DNA of 64,000 bases, from the NCBI RefSeq assembly GCF_004151105.1, contig NZ_PHRF01000027.1, positions 335,916-399,915 on the forward strand. Direction: 5' to 3'. The translations under genes were made by a program, and so were the position numbers. The notes below the pieces were generated by a model that was not told where the DNA came from, did not search any database, and worked only from the letters and a program-made list of their open reading frames with translations. Positions 45,458-52,774 of the stretch are shown piece by piece; within the stretch, counting starts at the first letter, position 1; each line of letters opens with the position of its first letter. The DNA is from Streptomyces sp. L-9-10 (GTDB lineage: Bacteria; Actinomycetota; Actinomycetes; Streptomycetales; Streptomycetaceae).

Positions 45458-46042
45458 ATGCTTCGCGAATCACAACGAGTTGTACTGCGGCCGCAGGTGA
45501 CACGGGAAGATGTCCAAGACATCGCATGGGACTTTAATTGGAACGCCATCGAGGCCGGAGACCGAAGTTCGGATACTCCGGTGGACGTCTGGCAGACGCT
45601 CGACGGGGGCACCGAAATTCGCTTTGTGCAGGATCGACCGATCGGCATGCGATATTTCTTGATCCATGGCACGGACTGCGAGTCCGTAGTCACGGATCTG
45701 AGGAATGCCGTGCCGACCTGGACTTTCCCGGACGCCCTTTCCTTCGTACGACACGCAGATGATCGCGACGACACGCTGATCGGGCTCTATGCAGTCGCCC
45801 TCTCCGCAGCATCCACGGATCGTGAGGCCGCAGTCGAGCAATTGCGCGCGATGGTGGGCAGCCCTGACGCTGGTATTCGTCAAGCCGTTGTCATCGCAAC
45901 CGGCTATCTCGGCTGGCCGGAACTCATTGCCTTGGTGGAGGAAATCCAACGTACCGACCCCGTCGACCATGTACGGACCAACGCAGGCGTCCTACTGGAC
46001 GGACTCCGCCGCCACGGCACTGCTACCAGCGAGGGGCCATGA
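45458..46042 (+). CDS. Putative immunity protein for the C-terminal domain of the eCIS-core protein
   Basis: 194 residues, ATG 45458 with AAAGGAA upstream, 12 bases after the eCIS-core gene. N-terminal ~110 residues of alpha/beta character (DVQDIAWDFNWNAIEAGD...IRFVQDRPIGMRYFLIHG), then HEAT-like helices (AVEQLRAMVGSPDAGIRQAVVIATGYLGWPELIALVEEIQ). No signal peptide or membrane segment. Low GC like the preceding effector region: bases 45481-45540 contain 32 G/C of 60. It interrupts an otherwise purely structural operon and its stop overlaps the next start (ATGA). Immunity is inferred from position, size and base composition only. Confidence 0.72.
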   Translation: MLRESQRVVLRPQVTREDVQDIAWDFNWNAIEAGDRSSDTPVDVWQTLDGGTEIRFVQDRPIGMRYFLIHGTDCESVVTDLRNAVPTWTFPDALSFVRHADDRDDTLIGLYAVALSAASTDREAAVEQLRAMVGSPDAGIRQAVVIATGYLGWPELIALVEEIQRTDPVDHVRTNAGVLLDGLRRHGTATSEGP

Positions 46043-46731
46043 CACGCTACGCGGATATTCCCAAGCCCATTCGGTCCGGGATCGTCATCGTCGATCCCGA
46101 GCGCGGCACGCCCCAGCGCATCATCGTGCTCCAGTTCAATCCCGACACCCTCGAACGCTCCGTCGCGCCCCAGGCCGCCGGCGGTAGTGGGGACTCCGGT
46201 GGAGGGGGCAGTGGAAGCGGGGATCGGAATGAGGCGCTGCGGCTCAAGGGGCCCGCGCAGGAGACGTGGAAGTTCACCGCCGAGATCGACGCGACCGATC
46301 AGCTGGATGTGGCGGCGCCCGATGGGATTCATCCGCAGCTCGCCGTCCTCGAAATGCTGGTGCAGCCCACCACCGCGCAGTTACGGGCCGCCTCACGGCT
46401 GGCGCAGAACGGGACCATCGAGATCAGTCCGATCGAGACGCCGCTGACCCTCTTCACCTGGGGCAGCAAGCGCGTCATGCCCGTGCGGCTGACCGAGCTG
46501 TCGATCAATGAGTCGGCGTTCGACGTCAATCTGAACCCCATACGGGCCGCGCTCAGCATCGGGCTGAAGGTGCTGACGGTCAGTGATCTGCCCGCCGGGC
46601 ATCGCGGGGCCGAGTTGTATCTCGCGCATCTGGCGCAGAAGGAGCGGCTCGCAGCAGGTCTGGGGGCGGGGCGGCTCGGTGCTCTGGGGCTGAGTGGTGG
46701 CCTCGGTGGCGGAATCGCGATGGGGAGGTAG
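46039..46731 (+). CDS. cis7: CIS tube-initiator protein (CIS_tube / Afp7-like), with a TTA codon
   Basis: 230 residues. Family features: RIIVLQFNPDTLERSVAPQ (start of the CIS_tube domain), ETWKFTAEIDATDQLD, HPQLAVLEMLVQP and PVRLTELSINESAFDVNLNPIRAALSIGLKVL. A Gly/Ser loop lies at ~50-62 and a Gly/Ala/Leu-rich tail at the end. Such proteins join the spike hub to the first tube ring. Codon 115 (46381-46383) is TTA. ATG 46039 overlaps the upstream stop by 4 bases. Confidence 0.88.
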   Translation: MTRYADIPKPIRSGIVIVDPERGTPQRIIVLQFNPDTLERSVAPQAAGGSGDSGGGGSGSGDRNEALRLKGPAQETWKFTAEIDATDQLDVAAPDGIHPQLAVLEMLVQPTTAQLRAASRLAQNGTIEISPIETPLTLFTWGSKRVMPVRLTELSINESAFDVNLNPIRAALSIGLKVLTVSDLPAGHRGAELYLAHLAQKERLAAGLGAGRLGALGLSGGLGGGIAMGR

Positions 46732-46737
46732 TGGACC

Positions 46738-47100
46738 ATGATCGAGCCCTACGAGAGCGCCTGGGACGGGATCCCCGGCGCCCATCCGTATCCGCGCGGC
46801 AGCCGGTACCACGACGCCGAGATCGGGGTGCACGTACAGCCGGACGGCACCGAAGTGCGGTACACCAAGCGGCGGTTGCTGCCGCCGCTCCCGACGGCCG
46901 GGGACGGTGTCGCGCCGCACACCGTCAGCGGTGGGGAACGGCCCGACCATCTCGGGCAGCGGTATTTCGGCGATCCGGGCCAGTGGTGGCAGATCGCCGA
47001 CGCCAACCCTGTACTCGATCCACGCGAGTTGACCGACGAGCCGGGGCGGGTGATCGGGATTCCGCTGCCCGGCGGAGCCGTGGGGAACGGCCATGGCTGA
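46738..47100 (+). CDS. LysM/gp53-like baseplate protein
   Basis: 120 residues, ATG 46738. The C-terminal half has a LysM/gpX-like motif (LGQRYFGDPGQWWQIADANPVLDPRELTDEPGRVIGIP), as in small baseplate proteins that sit beside the hub. The N-terminal part RGSRYHDAEIGVHVQPDGTEVRYTKRRLLPP is typical of this family in tail-like clusters. Overlaps the hub gene by 8 bases. Confidence 0.8.
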   Translation: MIEPYESAWDGIPGAHPYPRGSRYHDAEIGVHVQPDGTEVRYTKRRLLPPLPTAGDGVAPHTVSGGERPDHLGQRYFGDPGQWWQIADANPVLDPRELTDEPGRVIGIPLPGGAVGNGHG

Positions 47101-48232
47101 TGAGCCGATCGGGACCGGGCCCGTCCATCTCACCCTCCACATGGGGCCCAAGCTCACCCGGCCCGTGCCCGCGGAGGTGACCGAGGCGCTGCTGTCCGCT
47201 CAGATCACGACCACGTCCGGGGAACGGAGCGGGTTCCAGATCGCGTTCGATCTGACGAAGACCGGTGTGATCACGCGGCGGCTGCTGCCCGAGGGGTTCT
47301 TCGATCCGCGGACGCGGGTGATCGTCGCGGCCTCCGTCAAGGGGACCACGACCGTGCTGCTCGACGGGCTGATCGTGCGTCAGGAGGTCGGCGCCAGCAA
47401 TCAGCCGGGGCAGACGACGCTCACGGTCACCGGCGAGGACCTCACCCTGCTGATGGACCTTGAGGAGCGGACCGACCGCTATCCCAACCTCGCGCCCTCA
47501 CAGCGCGTCGAGCGGATTCTCGCGAAGTACGCCGACTACGGGATCGACGCGCGCATCATCCGCGAGCAGATTCAGCAGCCGGCCCGCGAGCAGTACCGCG
47601 TCGACTACCAGACCGGGACCGATCTCCAGTATGTGAACGAGCTGGCCAAGGCCAACGGGTACATGTTCTCTCTCGACCCGGGGCCCGTGCCCGGACGGTC
47701 CAGCGCGTTCTGGGGGCCCGAGCAGCGGCTCGGGCAGCGTCAGCACGCGCTCAATGTGAATATGGACAACAACTCGACCGTCGACCAGCTGACGTTCGCC
47801 TACGACGGGACCGCCCGCGAGGAGCCGCAGGCGCGCGTGCAGGATCCGGCGTCGCGCGACTCCACGCTGCTCGCCCAGCCCGACATCAGTCCGCTGCGGC
47901 CCCCGCTCGGTCGGCGGGCCAGCCCGGCGCTCAAGCGCAGAACGCTCTCCGGTACGGCGAAGAAGGACCTCGGGCAGGCGAGCGCCGAGGCCCTCGCCAG
48001 GGCCGCGACCTCGGCGGACGCGATCTCCGGCTCCGGGTCGCTGGATGTCAACCGGCATGGATATGTGCTGCGGCCAAGGGAGTTGGTGGGGGTCCGGGGG
48101 GCCGGGGTGACCTACGACGGCGACTACTACGTCAAGAGCGTCACCCACAACCTCAGGCCCGGCTCGTACCAGCAGAACTTCACGCTCTCCCGCGAGGGCC
48201 TCATCGCCCGCGGCACGACCGTTCGCCCGTAG
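47093..48232 (+). CDS. cis8: CIS spike hub protein (gp27 / phage late-control D-like)
   Basis: 379 residues, the trimeric hub holding the spike. Recognisable parts: TRVIVAASVKGTTTVLLDGLIVRQEV...TLTVTGEDLTLLMDLEE, then SQRVERILAKYADYGIDARI and YQTGTDLQYVNELAKANGYMFSLDPG, and the closing RPRELVGVRGAGVTYDGDYYVKSVTHNLRPGSYQQNFTLSREG, all standard for gpD/VgrG hubs. The OB-fold spike is a separate gene (next), unlike fused VgrG/Pvc8. Confidence 0.88.
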   Translation: MADEPIGTGPVHLTLHMGPKLTRPVPAEVTEALLSAQITTTSGERSGFQIAFDLTKTGVITRRLLPEGFFDPRTRVIVAASVKGTTTVLLDGLIVRQEVGASNQPGQTTLTVTGEDLTLLMDLEERTDRYPNLAPSQRVERILAKYADYGIDARIIREQIQQPAREQYRVDYQTGTDLQYVNELAKANGYMFSLDPGPVPGRSSAFWGPEQRLGQRQHALNVNMDNNSTVDQLTFAYDGTAREEPQARVQDPASRDSTLLAQPDISPLRPPLGRRASPALKRRTLSGTAKKDLGQASAEALARAATSADAISGSGSLDVNRHGYVLRPRELVGVRGAGVTYDGDYYVKSVTHNLRPGSYQQNFTLSREGLIARGTTVRP

Positions 48233-48250
48233 CGACCAGGAGATTTTCGT

Positions 48251-48775
48251 ATGGCGGCACCGAACAACCGCTTCCTCGGCAAGTTCCGGGGCCGCGTGAT
48301 CGACAACAAGGATCCGCTCAGAATCGGCAGGATCACGGCCCAGGTGCCGGATGTGCTGGGCGACGAGGCGTCGACCTGGGCGCTGCCCTGCCTGCCGTTC
48401 ACCGGGCGCCAGTCGGGTCAGTACGCCGTCCCGGAGATCGGCGCCGGGGTGTGGGTGGAGTTCGAGCAGGGAGATCCCAGCTTCCCCGTCTGGACGGGGT
48501 GTTGGTACGGGGAGGCGTCCGAGCTGCCGCCGCGCGCGAGCGCGGAGCTGCCCGCCTCGCAGCCGGTGGTGATCCAGACTCCCGGCGCCCACAAGCTGGT
48601 GATGTCGGACGTGCCCGGCGGCGACGGGATCCTGCTGGAGGCCAAGGGCGGTGCGTACGTCCAGATCGACGAGAAGGGCGTGACCATCGGCAACGGCAAG
48701 GGGGCGTCCATCGTGCTGATCGGCGACGAGGTCAGCATCAACGAGGGCCGGTTGATCGTGCCGAAGAAGCGCTAG
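48251..48775 (+). CDS. CIS spike protein (gp5/baseplate V OB fold)
   Basis: 174 residues. OB-fold region FRGRVIDNKDPLRIGRITAQVPDVLGDEASTWALPCLPFTG...VPEIGAGVWVEFEQGDPSFPVWTGCWYG is characteristic of gp5 N-terminal / phage baseplate assembly protein V. It is followed by beta-helical spike repeats (HKLVMSDVPGGDGILLEAKGGAYVQIDEKGVTIGNGKGASIVLIGDEVSIN). Start ATG 48251, preceded by AGGAG. Confidence 0.9.
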   Translation: MAAPNNRFLGKFRGRVIDNKDPLRIGRITAQVPDVLGDEASTWALPCLPFTGRQSGQYAVPEIGAGVWVEFEQGDPSFPVWTGCWYGEASELPPRASAELPASQPVVIQTPGAHKLVMSDVPGGDGILLEAKGGAYVQIDEKGVTIGNGKGASIVLIGDEVSINEGRLIVPKKR

Positions 48776-48777
48776 CG

Positions 48778-49200
48778 ATGGCGACAGCGACAGCGACAGC
48801 GATGACAACGACGATCACGACGACGACGACGAAAACGAAGACGAACAGAACGGGGAGAGGTCTGTTGTCCGGGAATGTTGTGAACGGTGGGTCCACGATC
48901 AGCTGTCCGCACGGCGGCCGTGTCGTACCCGCCTCCGCCCGGTCGTCCGGTGTACGGATCGACGGCCTGCCGGTACCCACCGCCACCGATGTCTTCACCG
49001 TCACCGGCTGCCCGCACCACATCGACGGGGTCCCCCATCCGTGTGTCACGGTCCGCTGGACGCCCGAGCGCGGCGGTGTGCTGATCGACGGCGTGCCCGC
49101 CCTGCTCGACAGCACGTCCGCGCTCTGCTTCAGCGCCGCGCTGGTACCGCAGGGACCGCCGGTGATCACCCCCGTGACCCGGGGGGTGACCAGCCGATGA
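48778..49200 (+). CDS. cis10: PAAR-like spike-tip protein
   Basis: Up to 140 residues. The PAAR-like core begins near residue 30: GNVVNGGSTISCPHGG...TGCPHHIDGVPHPCVTVRW...GVLIDGVPALLDSTSALCFSAALVPQGPPVI, with four conserved Cys and several His for metal binding at the spike tip. The first 29 residues are an Ala/Thr repeat encoded by reiterated GCGACA and ACGACG triplets, unlike the family. TTG 48865, after GGAGAGG, is a plausible true start. It overlaps gp25 by 4 bases. Confidence 0.83.
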   Translation: MATATATAMTTTITTTTTKTKTNRTGRGLLSGNVVNGGSTISCPHGGRVVPASARSSGVRIDGLPVPTATDVFTVTGCPHHIDGVPHPCVTVRWTPERGGVLIDGVPALLDSTSALCFSAALVPQGPPVITPVTRGVTSR

Positions 49201-49565
49201 GGAGCGACATCGCTTTTCCCTTCCGTACCGACCGGCGCGGGCGCACCGCGCACGCCGACTACGACGACCATGTGCGGGATCTGATCGAGCAGTTGCTCTT
49301 CACCAGCCCCGGCGAGCGCGTGATGCGCCCCGACTTCGGCTGCGGTCTGCTCGATCTGGTCTTCACACCCAACAGCCCGGAACTGGCCTCCGCCCTGGAG
49401 CTGTCCGTGCAGGCGTCGCTCCAGCGCTGGCTGGGCGAACTGATCGAGGTGGAGGCGCTGGACGTGGTGAGCGAGGAGAACGTGGTGCGGGTGTATCTGC
49501 GCTATGTGGTGCGCTCCACCGCGAGCCGCCGCGACGAGGTGTTCGAGGGGAGCGGCCCGGTATGA
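49197..49565 (+). CDS. cis9: gp25-like baseplate wedge protein
   Basis: 122 residues from ATG 49197 (ATGA overlap with the PAAR-like gene). Full gp25/GPW family pattern: IAFPFRTDRRGRTAHADYDDHVRDLIEQLLFTSPGERVMRPDFGCGLLDLVF, containing the conserved EPR-type core (here GERVMRPDFG). It is lysozyme-like in name only; it nucleates the sheath at the baseplate. Confidence 0.93.
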   Translation: MRSDIAFPFRTDRRGRTAHADYDDHVRDLIEQLLFTSPGERVMRPDFGCGLLDLVFTPNSPELASALELSVQASLQRWLGELIEVEALDVVSEENVVRVYLRYVVRSTASRRDEVFEGSGPV

Positions 49566-52500
49566 GCGAGCCGAGCGATCAGCTGGTCTGCCGTACGGAC
49601 GGCAGGCGTACGAAGGTACGGGCCGCGCGGCTCGGTGGTGTGGACGCGGTCGAGGTCGGTGACGACGGGCTGACTCTGACCGTCACGTTCCTCGGCAAGG
49701 CGCCCCACGGGCTCTGCCCGGAGAACATCAGGATCGACGGCGGCCGGCGGATCACCGGCATCGAGGCTGTCGAGGTGTCGGTGGAGCGCGAGGAGGACCC
49801 GGAGCTGGACGACCGGCTGTTCGTCACGCTCGACCGCACCGGTGACACCTCCCGCTACCGGCTCTCGGTGGTCGGGACGGATCCGTACGGACGGCCGGGC
49901 ACCGAGCCGTTCCCGGGCTTCGACCAGCGGTACTTCCGGGCCGGCCTCGACTTCCGGGCGGACTGTCCCACCCCCTTCGACCGCGAGAAGGACGAGCGGG
50001 CCGACGGGGCGGCGCCCCCGCACACGACCGCACCCGCACCCGCACCCGCACCCGCACCCGTCATCGACTACACAGCGCGCGACTACGACACGATCCGCCG
50101 GCTGATTCTGGACCGGCTGGCGCTGACCACCCCGGGCTGGGTCGAGCGCAACGCCGCCGATCTCGGCACCACCCTGGTCGAACTCATCGCGCACACCGCG
50201 GATCTGATCAGCCATCAGCAGGACGCGGTCGCGACCGAGGCGTATCTCGACACGGCGCGGCGCCGGGTGTCCGTACGCCGCCATGTGCGGCTCATCGACT
50301 ATCCGATGCACGACGGGGTCAACGCCCGCGCGTTCGTCACGGTCGAGACCGCGCGCCGGCTGACACTGCCGCCCGGTACGTTCCGCTTCGCCGCCGTCGA
50401 CGTCCGTACGCCGGCGCCGCGTGACCGGCCCGAGATCGGTACGGTCATCGACGACCGGGATCTGGCCGTGCTGGGCGAACGTGGTTCCGTGGAGGTCTTC
50501 GAACCGGTCGTCGCCGAGGAGCCGTTGGTCCTCTCCCCCGAACACCACACCATCCGCTTCTGGACCTGGGGCGAGGAGGTGTGCGCGCTGCCCAGGGGAG
50601 CCACCGCCGCCACGCTCCGCGACGAGTGGGCGGACAAGGAGTCGGCGGACAAGGAGTGTGTGTCCCGGACGCTGGAGCTGTCGCCGGGCGATCTGCTGCT
50701 GATCGAGGAGGTACGGGGGCCGCGCTCCGGTACGCCCGGCGACGCCGATCCGGCGCACCGGCAGGCCGTACGCCTCACCTCCGTCACCCCGGGCGTGGAC
50801 CGGCTGGCGGACCAGCCCGTCCTGGAGGTCACCTGGGCGCGGGAGGACGCGCTCGCCTTCCCCTTCTGTCTGTCCACACGCGGCGGTCCCGGCTGCGGGC
50901 CGGTCGAGGATGTGAGCGTGGCGCGCGGGAACGTCGTGCTCGTCGACCACGGCCGTTCGCTGACCTTCCACGGCGGCGCGGCCCAGACGGTCACCGTCCC
51001 GCCGGCGCCCGCCGTCCTCGGTTCCTGTGCGCCGTCGGGCTTCGGCTGCTGGGACGGGGACGCCGGGAACGCGACGGCCGCGCTCATCAACACCCGTATC
51101 GAACAGGCGCATTGTGGACGTTCGCTGACGGCCGATCAGGTCCGCGAGCTGTTCACCGTCGTCGGTGAGAATGCGACGGTACGCGCGGGGCTCACGCTGG
51201 AGCTGGCGGGGCGCCGACGGGAGAAGGTCGTCCCCGGCACCGCGTACGCCCAGGCGGAGGCGCTGGCGACCCTGCTGGCGCAGGTCGTCTATCCGGGCAT
51301 CCGGCCGCGCTTCCGGCCGGTGCTCGACCGCTCCCCCGTCGCCCAGTCCGTACCGTTCCCGGAGCCCCGGCATGTCTCGGCCGGACAGGCCGACAGGCTG
51401 GCGGCGATCGGGGGCCGGGTGCGGGAGCGGCTGGTGGAGCTGTGGCGCAGTGCCCGCGACCACGACGGACTGGCGGACCGTGAGATCAACGAGCTGACCG
51501 TGCTGTTCGGGCTGCGGGTGCTGGAACGTCTTGAGCTGCGGCGCCATCCGGTGCGCGCGCTGCGCGAGTTGCTGCACCGCAGCGAGCGTTTGCTCGCCGC
51601 GAAGCTGCGGCGGCTCGAAGTTCTGGGCGCGCGGGCGCGCGCGGGCACGGTGCTCGACGGCACCATCGCCTGGGAGATCGCGCACAGTTGGGGCCCGGCG
51701 TACGCGGTCGGACTGCATCCCGGTGAGGCGGTACTGCGCGGGCCCGCCGCGGCCCTCGTACAGGATCCTCGGGCCGCGCTGCCCGCGGTGCGTGTCACGG
51801 ACGGCGACACGTCCTGGGCGCCCCGGCGGGATCTGCTCTCCAGCGGCCCGCGCGACCGGCACTTCGTCGGTGAGCTGGAGGACGACGGGCGGATCGCCCT
51901 GCGGTTCGGCGACGGCCGGTACGGTGCGCGACCGCGACCGGGTGCCCGGCTGGAGCTGCACTACCGGCTCGGCGGTGGCACGGCGGGCAATGTCGGCGCG
52001 GAGGCCATCAACCATCTGGTGCTGAGCCGTGATCCCGACGCGTCCGACGCCGGGGAGCCGATGCCGGTGGCGGGGGTGCGCAATCCGCTGCCGGCCGTCG
52101 GCGGTACGGAGCCCGAACCCATCGATCAGGTGCGCCAGTTGGCGCCGCTCGACCTCAAGCGCTCGCGGCTGCGCGCCGTCACCGCCGAGGACTACGCGGC
52201 GCTGGCGACGGGGCTCCCCGGGGTGCGGCGCGCGGCGGCGGAGATCCGCTGGACGGGCAGTGTCCAGGAGGCGCAGGTCGCCGTCGACGCGCTGGGGACC
52301 GGCGATCCCTCCCCCGAGCTGCTCGACTCGGTGTCGTACGCCCTGGAGAGCTACCGCCGGATCGGCCATGACCTGGTCGTCGGCCCCGCCAGGAACGTGC
52401 CGCTGGACATCGCTCTCACGGTGTGTGCCGCGCCCGGCCATCAGCACGGGCAGATCCTGGCCGAGCTGTACCGGCTGCTGGGCAGCCGGCGGCTGTCGGG

Positions 52501-52774
52501 CGGCCGGCTCGGCTTCTTCCACCCCGACGCGCTGACCTTCGGCGAACCGGTGCGGCTCAGCAGGCTGGTGGCCGTCGCGGCGGCCGTCCAGGGCGTGGAG
52601 AGCGTACGAGTGACTCGGCTGATCCGGCTCTTCGACGAGGGCCCGGACGACGACACCGCACTGGAGGAAGGCGTGCTGCGGCTCGGCCCGCTGGAGATCG
52701 CGCGGTGCGACAACGACCCCGACCGGCCCGAGAACGGCCGGCTGTCCATCGAACTGACCGGAGGCGCACGATGA
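49562..52774 (+). CDS. cis11: Baseplate J-like wedge protein 1
   Basis: 1070 residues. The N-terminal ~140 residues look Ig-like (VRAARLGGVDAVEVGDDGLTLTVTF...), an Ala-Pro linker follows (APAPAPAPAP), then the J-family core: IDYTARDYDTIRRLILDRLALTTPGWVERNAADLGTTLVELIAHTADLISHQQDAVATEAYLDTARRRVSVRRHVRLIDY, IALRFGDGRYGARPRPG and the late signature NPLPAVGGTEPEPIDQVRQLAPLDLKRSRLRAVTAEDYAALA. Overlaps both neighbours by 4 bases. Confidence 0.92.
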   Translation: MSEPSDQLVCRTDGRRTKVRAARLGGVDAVEVGDDGLTLTVTFLGKAPHGLCPENIRIDGGRRITGIEAVEVSVEREEDPELDDRLFVTLDRTGDTSRYRLSVVGTDPYGRPGTEPFPGFDQRYFRAGLDFRADCPTPFDREKDERADGAAPPHTTAPAPAPAPAPVIDYTARDYDTIRRLILDRLALTTPGWVERNAADLGTTLVELIAHTADLISHQQDAVATEAYLDTARRRVSVRRHVRLIDYPMHDGVNARAFVTVETARRLTLPPGTFRFAAVDVRTPAPRDRPEIGTVIDDRDLAVLGERGSVEVFEPVVAEEPLVLSPEHHTIRFWTWGEEVCALPRGATAATLRDEWADKESADKECVSRTLELSPGDLLLIEEVRGPRSGTPGDADPAHRQAVRLTSVTPGVDRLADQPVLEVTWAREDALAFPFCLSTRGGPGCGPVEDVSVARGNVVLVDHGRSLTFHGGAAQTVTVPPAPAVLGSCAPSGFGCWDGDAGNATAALINTRIEQAHCGRSLTADQVRELFTVVGENATVRAGLTLELAGRRREKVVPGTAYAQAEALATLLAQVVYPGIRPRFRPVLDRSPVAQSVPFPEPRHVSAGQADRLAAIGGRVRERLVELWRSARDHDGLADREINELTVLFGLRVLERLELRRHPVRALRELLHRSERLLAAKLRRLEVLGARARAGTVLDGTIAWEIAHSWGPAYAVGLHPGEAVLRGPAAALVQDPRAALPAVRVTDGDTSWAPRRDLLSSGPRDRHFVGELEDDGRIALRFGDGRYGARPRPGARLELHYRLGGGTAGNVGAEAINHLVLSRDPDASDAGEPMPVAGVRNPLPAVGGTEPEPIDQVRQLAPLDLKRSRLRAVTAEDYAALATGLPGVRRAAAEIRWTGSVQEAQVAVDALGTGDPSPELLDSVSYALESYRRIGHDLVVGPARNVPLDIALTVCAAPGHQHGQILAELYRLLGSRRLSGGRLGFFHPDALTFGEPVRLSRLVAVAAAVQGVESVRVTRLIRLFDEGPDDDTALEEGVLRLGPLEIARCDNDPDRPENGRLSIELTGGAR

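Noticed and set aside
49502..52522. Minus-strand open frame of about 1000 codons opposite the wedge gene
   Set aside because: It mirrors the GC-rich codon pattern of the plus-strand baseplate gene, has Arg/Gly/Pro-rich composition with no family motif, and lies wholly inside a well-supported gene.
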